From: Streptococcaceae bacterium
Lineage (GTDB): Bacteria > Bacillota > Bacilli > Lactobacillales > Streptococcaceae
DNA length: 11,636 nucleotides
Assembly (NCBI GenBank): GCA_031270215.1
Contig: JAISYB010000013.1
Location: forward strand, 1 to 11,636
Reading direction: 5' to 3'
The notes beneath the pieces were generated by a model that was not told where the DNA came from, did no database searches, and saw only the letters and a list, made by a program, of their open reading frames with translations. Every line of letters begins with the position of its first letter. The stretch's first letter is position 1. Position numbers and translations under genes: made by a program. This document shows, piece after piece, positions 5,536 through 11,636 of this stretch.

Positions 5536-7158
5536 TCAAACCTCCACTACAAAGGCTTCAAACGGACTAAGATCTAATGCGCTTAAAGAAGTAATCGTTT
5601 TTGGCACATTTGCGATAATGACAGATTTCACTGAATCGGTTAAATCAATCGTATTGACCTTTTCACTAAAATTACCTATTATTAACCAAGTTTTTCCAGC
5701 ATAATGACGCTTATAGGCAAAAACTGCCTCAGGTACATCACTTACTAATTCAAACTCTCCCCAAACGACTATCGGATTGTCCTTGCGAAGCTTGATTAGT
5801 GATTGATAGGTGTAAAAAATAGAATTTTTGTCTTCAAGTGTTGCTGCAACGTTGATTGCTTTGTAATTTGGATTAACATGTAACCACGGCTTCCCCGTTG
5901 TGAATCCGGCGTTGTTAGAAGCGTCCCATTGCATTGGCGTACGCGCATTATCTCTTCCCTTCGCATTAATCGAATCAATGATTGCTTTTCGTGAATAGCC
6001 TTGTTCGAGCCGTTCGTTATACATATTAATGCTTTCAATATCGTCAACTTCAGAAATATCGGAAATTGGATAATTAGTCATACCAGTCTCTTCGCCTTGG
6101 TAAATATAGGGTGTTCCTTTCATCAGGTGCAAAATAATCGCTAACATTTTTGCGCTTTCAACTCGATATTCTTTATCATTCCCCCACCGAGAAACTATCC
6201 GTGGTAAATCATGATTATTCCAAAAAAGCGAGTTCCAGCCCTCATCACACCCTAGCTGTGTTTGCCATTTTGCGAAAACAGACTTCAACGCTGGAATACT
6301 TAATTTCTGAAGATCCCATTTGGCTTTGCCCGGCTGTTCATCCAAGCCAACATGTTCAAATTGGAATATCATAGACAATTCATCATTTTTTGGATTTGAA
6401 TACTGCTTGGCAATTTCAGGAGTCGCTCCCCAAGTTTCACCGACCGTCAACAAGTCCTTGTTGCCAAACGTCGCATGGTTCATTTCCACAAGATAATCAT
6501 GCAATTTTGGTCCATTGCCAGTAATCATTTGATCGGGTACCTTCGAGATTAAATCAATCACATCCATACGGAAACCGCCTATACCCTTATCAATCCAAAA
6601 ATTCATCATTTCATATACTGATTGACGTAGTTTTGGATTTTCCCAATTTAAATCGGGTTGCTTCTTACTGAATAGATGTAAATAATACTGTCCTGCTTCG
6701 TCATCCCATTCCCATGCCGTGCCACTAAATGTCGAACTCAAAGCATTTGGCACGCCACCATCACTAGCTGGATTACGCCAAACATAAAAATCGCGATAGG
6801 CATTATCCTTTGATTTTCTCGACTCAATAAACCATGGATGCTCATCACTCGTATGATTGACAACCAAGTCCATAATAATTTTAATATCTCGCTCACTAGC
6901 TTCTGAAATCAATTGCTCCATATCGTCCATTGTTCCGAAGTCGTCCATAATAGCTTCATAATCTGAGATGTCATAGCCGTTATCATCATTAGGCGATTGA
7001 TAGACCGGACTCAACCAAATGCCGCCAATTCCCAAGTCTTTGAGATAGTCCAGCCGAGAAATTATACCCGGAATATCACCAATTCCATCTCCATTACTAT
7101 CCTGAAAGCTGCGAGGATAGATTTGATACATTACAATTTCTTGCCACCATTTTGACAT
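5536..7158 (-). CDS. dexB: GH13 glucan 1,6-alpha-glucosidase (DexB/oligo-1,6-glucosidase type)
   Basis: This 540-residue cytoplasmic enzyme removes glucose from the non-reducing end of alpha-1,6-linked isomalto-oligosaccharides. The family 13 regions are clear: a calcium-site-like DSNGDGIGD (20-28), DLVVNHTS (97-104), GFRMDV with nucleophile D199, VGETWG with acid/base E241, and NNHD with stabiliser D317. The GETWGATPEIA stretch and QGEETGMTNYP closely follow Streptococcus mutans DexB as I recall it, which favours DexB over sucrose isomerase or trehalose-6-phosphate hydrolase. The length matches DexB (about 536). The start has AAGGGG (7171-7166) 7 nt upstream, and the gene begins 13 nt after the large GH31. 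In this operon it would cut the alpha-1,6 links of isomaltose-like products. Confidence 0.93.
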   Translation of the reverse strand: MSKWWQEIVMYQIYPRSFQDSNGDGIGDIPGIISRLDYLKDLGIGGIWLSPVYQSPNDDNGYDISDYEAIMDDFGTMDDMEQLISEASERDIKIIMDLVVNHTSDEHPWFIESRKSKDNAYRDFYVWRNPASDGGVPNALSSTFSGTAWEWDDEAGQYYLHLFSKKQPDLNWENPKLRQSVYEMMNFWIDKGIGGFRMDVIDLISKVPDQMITGNGPKLHDYLVEMNHATFGNKDLLTVGETWGATPEIAKQYSNPKNDELSMIFQFEHVGLDEQPGKAKWDLQKLSIPALKSVFAKWQTQLGCDEGWNSLFWNNHDLPRIVSRWGNDKEYRVESAKMLAIILHLMKGTPYIYQGEETGMTNYPISDISEVDDIESINMYNERLEQGYSRKAIIDSINAKGRDNARTPMQWDASNNAGFTTGKPWLHVNPNYKAINVAATLEDKNSIFYTYQSLIKLRKDNPIVVWGEFELVSDVPEAVFAYKRHYAGKTWLIIGNFSEKVNTIDLTDSVKSVIIANVPKTITSLSALDLSPFEAFVVEV

Positions 7159-7171
7159 AATATTTCCCCTT

Positions 7172-10100
7172 CTAAATCTTAATTAATTCGACACGTATCG
7201 GAATTTCCGGTACTGAAAACGCCTTGTTCGTAACGACTACCTCTAAGTTATCGTTAACCTTGACAATTAATTCAAAGCCAAAATATGTGTTAATTGTCGT
7301 CTTGAAGCCTGTTTTTGCACAAACTAGCAGTGTCAAATTATTATATTTTTCATACTGATTTCCAATTGTCGAACCAAGCTCCTTGTCGTCACCAAGGTTT
7401 AACAAAATAGCACTATTTTCCTTTACAAATACGGGGATCTCATCGAGAGCTGCATCGAATTTAATGGTTTGTCCACCTTTAATTATACGCTTATCCCAGA
7501 ATGAAACCCATTCACCCTCAGGAAGCATGATTTCACGGCTTGTCTTTCCCTCATGAATCACTGGCGCCACTAATAAGCTATCACCAAACATATATTGATC
7601 ATAGGAATCAATATATTCTTCCTGCTCTGGATACTCAATAAATAACGACCGCATCAGCGGCTTTAAGTCTTCTACACATCTTATTGATTGATCATAAATA
7701 TATGGCATTAAATTCATTCTGACATTTGCAAATTTTCGATAGATAGAAATTGCTCGCTCATCTCCAGTCCTATCTGAAATATTCCAAGGTGTCCTATCTT
7801 GATTAAATTCACCCTTACTTTCAGCATGATACTGCATAATTGGACAAAATGCTGCCATCTGAGCAGAACGGATAAATAATTCAGCTGTCGGAATATCTCC
7901 ATTAAATCCGCCTAAGTCCCAACCCCAGAAAATCACGCCACTCATTCCGGCATTAATACCAGCCTTTAAGGAACGTTGAAATGCTTCAAAGGTTGAACGT
8001 TCATCCCCTGCCCAATGTGCAGGAAATTGTTGGCAACCAAGATAACCAGAGCGAGAAAATGTCATTCCGGCATTCTGCTGAGCGAATTGATAATAGCTGC
8101 TAATATAATCGTTGGGATATTTGTTTCGCATTGTTCTCCCAGTTGAACCGTCTGAGAATACAGCGTCATTTCCAAATACCATTTCACCGCCATCGGTTTT
8201 GAAGCCATCAACACCCATTTCAATTAAATATTGTCGCTTAGCAAACCACCACTTTCTTGCCTCATCATTTGTGAAATCAAGTAAGAGACTGTCGGTATAC
8301 CAATTTTCCGGAATGCGATAGACCTCGCCATTTTGTTGCATCACCGCATAGCCATTTTCAATCATAAATTTTTCATCGCTATCCTTTAATGGATGCTTTT
8401 GCTGGTTAAGATATTTTTCAATTGGCACTTGCCACAGGATAAATTTCAAGCCATTGGTATGGCAATGCTTGATTAACGAGCATGGATTAGGCCAGCGCCC
8501 CCATTTAGGATATTCTATTTCTTCATTAGTATAACCCTCAGCAGGATTCTTCAATTCATATTTTGCATCATTCCACATGTAATATGTTGCTTCATCACTC
8601 CATTGCTCAAGCACGATGACAGTTGATGGAATATCCAAGTGGTTTGTTTTATCGATTTCAGCTCTAACGATGCTATCTCTGTCCCAATTATTAGAGCTCA
8701 TCCATGGACCAAGCGCCCAAGTAGGAACCATATTCGGCTTGCCTGCAAGTGTCAGGTACTGAGTAATCATCTGCTTTGGTGAGCCAACTAAGAAATGCAC
8801 CGCAAACTCGGGCTGATTGATTTCAAAATCAATTTGAATTGATACCCTGCCTGCAAGATTATGCTGCAAATCAAATTTAGTGTAGCCAGCTGTATCAATA
8901 TAAATCCCATAATTTTTATTCGTAATGAAATAAGGCATTGGCAGATATGTTTTCGTACCCTGATCACGATATTGATTATATACAAAGCAATCAATGGCAT
9001 TGCCTTTTTGGTTAAGCGTGTTATACCTTTCGCCAAATCCCAAGTAGGCAGCTTTCTCATCGTCTTGATAGTTGATTTCAAATGAAATAACGCCTTTTCC
9101 AACAATTTCAGCAAAACTAAATGGTTCTTCCTTGTCGAGCAATATCGTCTGATTGCCACACTGGAAGGCGAAGCTTTCCAAATTCAAAAATGAGCTTGAC
9201 GATACTTCATAATGAAGCAAATTCATTTGAGGCTGCTTAAGTGCAAGCTTAAATTGCTCCTGTCCTAGCTGCAAGAAAACTTTGCGTGACGTAAAGCACA
9301 CCTCGTAGTAGTTAACCGCGGCATCAGATCCAATAAAGCTAATCGCATTTGAATACTCTGTGTTTTCGATTTCTAAAATATACTCAGCTGATTGATATTC
9401 TTCCCCAACACGGAAATAGTACTTTGATTGACTCAAGCTTTTATCTACTACAAAAGTAAATTCAAAAATATTTTGTGCCTCGTCAACCAACTTACCATTT
9501 ATAGAATCCTCTCCTATCACAAGTATTGGCTCCTCAGAGCTACCCAATAATTGCATCCGAATTGAACAGCTTTCTCCAACGCAAGGGTAATGAGGACGCC
9601 TTTCATATGGCAATGCTTCATATACATTGCCATTTCCAAAAGGTTTATGAATAAACTCGACCTTACTTGAACCAAGCTTTTCGGACATGTACTGTTCTAA
9701 CAAGCTAACAAATAAGAGCTCAAGCTCATTAGCAGCTATTTTTTTTGATTTTTGCAAATAAAAATTGGCGTTTTCTAATTCAAATTTTTCTGTAAAGTAA
9801 ATTCCCATGATTGCCAGAGAAATCGCATCGGACAGCACTTGTTCTTCAAGCTCCACCTTCGCAGAAACAACAATCAAATCCTCTGGTGCAAAAAGACCAA
9901 AAGGCAAAACTCCCAATAGCTCGTCAACAGCTACTACTTTTCTATTGCTCGCTCCAACCAAGCTTCCGGCTTTAATCATATTATTGAAAATATAATCACG
10001 AATATCGGTCATTGTTCGTTGCACATCAAATAACCCATAATTATTTTTAACCAACGATAATGCTGAATAATAAATTGAAAGATTTGAAGTATAAATATCA

Positions 10101-10351
10101 ACATCACTATCAAATAAATTACCACTCAAGCTACTCCAGTCATTTTCAATTTCATTTACGATTGAATTCACTTGTTCTGATAACCCATCTTGAACCTGCG
10201 AGTAAAGCCATACGTAAAAAGATTTTTGAGGCAAGCTCATATTTGATAAATCTAATTTGCTTAGCACTTCCTTGACTTTAATATCATCTTCATTGCGCAT
10301 TGCGATTAGCGCCTTAAGTAGGTTAGCTAATACCTGTTCGCTAGTATTCAT
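7172..10351 (-). CDS. Large GH31 enzyme, probable cycloalternan-degrading enzyme
   Basis: This 1059-residue GH31 protein has no signal peptide. Residues 1 to about 230 look mainly helical and are not recognised. A beta-rich region (about 231-540) follows, ending in GH31 N-domain motifs (YLGFGERYNTLNQKG at 436-450 and YGIYIDT at 481-487). The catalytic barrel holds nucleophile D720 in GFKTDGGE and acid/base D783 in HWAGDERST. The C-terminal beta domain includes FGDSLLVAPVI. The TDGGE form of the nucleophile motif differs from the WID form in the smaller GH31 downstream. Size and gene order (SBP, this gene, then GH31 and GH13 enzymes) match the Listeria lmo0181-lmo0184 cluster as I recall it. 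There the large enzyme opens cycloalternan, a cyclic alpha-1,3/alpha-1,6 tetraglucose. That substrate is inferred; another alpha-glucosidase or isomaltosyl-type activity is possible. The ATG at 10351 has AGGGA (10366-10362) upstream. Confidence 0.88.
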   Translation of the reverse strand: MNTSEQVLANLLKALIAMRNEDDIKVKEVLSKLDLSNMSLPQKSFYVWLYSQVQDGLSEQVNSIVNEIENDWSSLSGNLFDSDVDIYTSNLSIYYSALSLVKNNYGLFDVQRTMTDIRDYIFNNMIKAGSLVGASNRKVVAVDELLGVLPFGLFAPEDLIVVSAKVELEEQVLSDAISLAIMGIYFTEKFELENANFYLQKSKKIAANELELLFVSLLEQYMSEKLGSSKVEFIHKPFGNGNVYEALPYERRPHYPCVGESCSIRMQLLGSSEEPILVIGEDSINGKLVDEAQNIFEFTFVVDKSLSQSKYYFRVGEEYQSAEYILEIENTEYSNAISFIGSDAAVNYYEVCFTSRKVFLQLGQEQFKLALKQPQMNLLHYEVSSSSFLNLESFAFQCGNQTILLDKEEPFSFAEIVGKGVISFEINYQDDEKAAYLGFGERYNTLNQKGNAIDCFVYNQYRDQGTKTYLPMPYFITNKNYGIYIDTAGYTKFDLQHNLAGRVSIQIDFEINQPEFAVHFLVGSPKQMITQYLTLAGKPNMVPTWALGPWMSSNNWDRDSIVRAEIDKTNHLDIPSTVIVLEQWSDEATYYMWNDAKYELKNPAEGYTNEEIEYPKWGRWPNPCSLIKHCHTNGLKFILWQVPIEKYLNQQKHPLKDSDEKFMIENGYAVMQQNGEVYRIPENWYTDSLLLDFTNDEARKWWFAKRQYLIEMGVDGFKTDGGEMVFGNDAVFSDGSTGRTMRNKYPNDYISSYYQFAQQNAGMTFSRSGYLGCQQFPAHWAGDERSTFEAFQRSLKAGINAGMSGVIFWGWDLGGFNGDIPTAELFIRSAQMAAFCPIMQYHAESKGEFNQDRTPWNISDRTGDERAISIYRKFANVRMNLMPYIYDQSIRCVEDLKPLMRSLFIEYPEQEEYIDSYDQYMFGDSLLVAPVIHEGKTSREIMLPEGEWVSFWDKRIIKGGQTIKFDAALDEIPVFVKENSAILLNLGDDKELGSTIGNQYEKYNNLTLLVCAKTGFKTTINTYFGFELIVKVNDNLEVVVTNKAFSVPEIPIRVELIKI

Positions 10352-10366
10352 AGTTCTTTATTCCCT

Positions 10367-10409
10367 AAAAACAGAATACTTCTCTTGATATCATCATTTG
10401 AAGTATTCT
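10367..10409 (-). terminator. Intercistronic terminator between SBP and enzyme genes
   Basis: On the minus strand AGAATACTTC (10409-10400) pairs perfectly with GAAGTATTCT (10382-10373). The loop is 17 nt and GTTTTT follows (10372-10367). No new promoter is evident before the next gene, so it likely lets only part of the transcription through and keeps the binding protein at higher levels than the enzymes. Confidence 0.75.
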
Positions 10410-10429
10410 ATTTTCCTCTCATTTAATTA

Positions 10430-11636
10430 TTATTGAAATTGCTTTTGTAGTGAATCTAGTGCTTCCTTAGCTGATGCTTTACCGAGCACTACTTTTTCAA
10501 ATTCTTGATCTGCTGTCGCACTCAGCTTAGCCCAATCTTCTGTAGCTGGTGGTAATACCAAGTAATCAAGCGATTTAAACACAGCTTCACGATTTGAAGG
10601 AGGCGTTTGCTCAAGATACGGTTTCAATACCGCATCACTTGTGTTGATTGGCAAGTCCCAAGAATTGTCAACACGAAGCTTAGAAGCGGTATCACTTGTG
10701 CTCATAAATTCAGCAAATTTATAAGCAGCATCTGCTTTTTTAGTATCCTTATCGATAACTAAACCATTAGCGAAGAAATGAGTCGCTTTATTAATATTTC
10801 CAGCTTCAACTTGAATGTCCCATTTGAATGGCGCATCTTTAAACGTTCCAAACATCCAGATTCCCGTATGAACGATGGCTAATTGACCATTCATAAATAA
10901 ATCCTCTGAGTTTTGACCGCTCATTTCTGCTGGCGAAGGTGTTACCTTTTGTTTCGTCACCAAATCCACCATATGCTGCAATGCATCAATATTTTCTTGT
11001 GAATTAATGGTCAACTTACCATCTTTATCATAAATCGAACCACCATTTTGAGCAGCGACCTTATAAAATTCATTCATAGTGATAGGCGAATATGTGCCAT
11101 AAACTTTTGCACCCGCATCAGTTAGCTTCTTAGCAGCCTCAGTTTCATCCTCCCAAGTCCAATCTGAAGTAGGATATTTAACCCCAGCTTTATCGAATAA
11201 ATCTTTATTGTAGAAGGTTACGACGTTTGAGAAGCTTTCAGTCAAACCATATTGCTTTCCTTGATAACTGTAAGCATTAAAAGCCATTTCATTAATGTTA
11301 GTAAGATCTAAATCTTTGGTTTTGTCACTCACATCAAGCAATTGACCCTTAGCAGCATATGACACAAAATTTTCATAGTTCATTTCATAGACATCCGGTG
11401 CTTTACCGCCCGCAAGCAAAGTCTGTAATTTTGTAAAATACGTATCATATGGCGCAAGCTCAATATCAACCTTAATCTTTGGGTTCTCTTTCTCAAAATC
11501 TGCAACCATTTTCTTCAATGGTTCTTCGTAGTCTGGACTCGCTGAAAAACTGAAATATTTGATTTCAGTCTTATTAGCACCTGATGAATCATCCTTTGAG
11601 CCACAAGCAGTCAAGCTGATAGCCGCCAGTGCAAGA
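10430..11636 (-). CDS. Sugar ABC transporter substrate-binding lipoprotein (5' end cut by window)
   Basis: This is a family 1 extracellular sugar-binding protein of the CUT1 type (COG1653-like). The visible part opens inside the signal peptide (LALAAISLTAC). LTAC is a lipobox with the acylated cysteine at codon 11605-11603, so the mature protein is anchored on the outer face of the membrane. The mature chain is about 391 residues, normal for the family. Typical motifs are GGKAPDVYEMNYENF, FYNKDLFDKAGVKYP, DLFMNGQLAIVHTGIW and AYKFAEFMST. The true start lies beyond 11636. The SBP is the first visible gene of the operon and is followed by an intercistronic terminator and three cytoplasmic alpha-glucan enzymes, so its ligand is probably a cyclic or branched alpha-glucan oligosaccharide. 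Permease genes are expected upstream, outside the window. Confidence 0.93.
   Translation of the reverse strand, partial: LALAAISLTACGSKDDSSGANKTEIKYFSFSASPDYEEPLKKMVADFEKENPKIKVDIELAPYDTYFTKLQTLLAGGKAPDVYEMNYENFVSYAAKGQLLDVSDKTKDLDLTNINEMAFNAYSYQGKQYGLTESFSNVVTFYNKDLFDKAGVKYPTSDWTWEDETEAAKKLTDAGAKVYGTYSPITMNEFYKVAAQNGGSIYDKDGKLTINSQENIDALQHMVDLVTKQKVTPSPAEMSGQNSEDLFMNGQLAIVHTGIWMFGTFKDAPFKWDIQVEAGNINKATHFFANGLVIDKDTKKADAAYKFAEFMSTSDTASKLRVDNSWDLPINTSDAVLKPYLEQTPPSNREAVFKSLDYLVLPPATEDWAKLSATADQEFEKVVLGKASAKEALDSLQKQFQ

Noticed and set aside
5534..5539. TTG start for the smaller GH31, overlapping the GH13 stop
   Set aside because: The ATG at 5533 has GGAGG 7 nt upstream, a better fit than a TTG only 1 nt after it.
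8788..9159. 123-codon ORF on the minus strand in another frame of the large GH31
   Set aside because: No SD, no recognisable protein features, and it lies fully inside a well-supported gene.

Overview
The window looks like part of a low-GC Gram-positive chromosome from the order Lactobacillales. The ribosomal protein S4 is of the lactic-acid-bacterium/streptococcal type, the promoters are sigma-A-like, strong AGGAG-type Shine-Dalgarno (SD) sites precede most genes, and the sugar genes resemble those of Listeria, streptococci and enterococci. The genus cannot be fixed by reading alone.

Left part (1-2430, + strand, very AT-rich): the end of an integrated element. It carries an Abi_2/AbiF-type abortive-infection protein with two RX4H HEPN motifs, and a tyrosine integrase running toward rpsD. 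A near-consensus promoter sits upstream of the abi gene. It is followed by a GC-rich hairpin with a long T tract, and only then by the abi SD. This is the promoter / small RNA / leaky terminator / toxin layout expected of an RNA-antitoxin system. Between abi and int lies a second predicted small RNA, on the minus strand, with its own promoter and two terminator-like hairpins. The integrase gene is followed by two tandem 11-bp repeats and then by the rpsD terminator, so the element's edge lies between about 2338 and 2430.

Middle (2382-3403, - strand): rpsD with its own promoter, a leader of about 190 nt and an intrinsic terminator. The leader can form a nested pseudoknot, as expected for S4 autoregulation, and a second fold can pair with the rpsD SD.

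Right part (3404-11636, - strand): the distal part of an alpha-glucan uptake and breakdown operon. In order of transcription it has a sugar ABC-transporter lipoprotein (cut by the window edge), an intercistronic hairpin terminator, a 1059-residue GH31 enzyme, a GH13 glucan 1,6-alpha-glucosidase (DexB type) and a second, 709-residue GH31 alpha-glucosidase. From memory, this gene set matches the cycloalternan / branched alpha-glucan pathway of Listeria monocytogenes (SBP, two GH31 enzymes and one GH13), with the order of the last two genes swapped. The inferred pathway is import of a cyclic or branched alpha-1,3/alpha-1,6 glucan, cytoplasmic opening by the large GH31, then trimming to glucose by DexB and the smaller GH31. 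The permeases, the regulator and the operon promoter would lie beyond the right edge.
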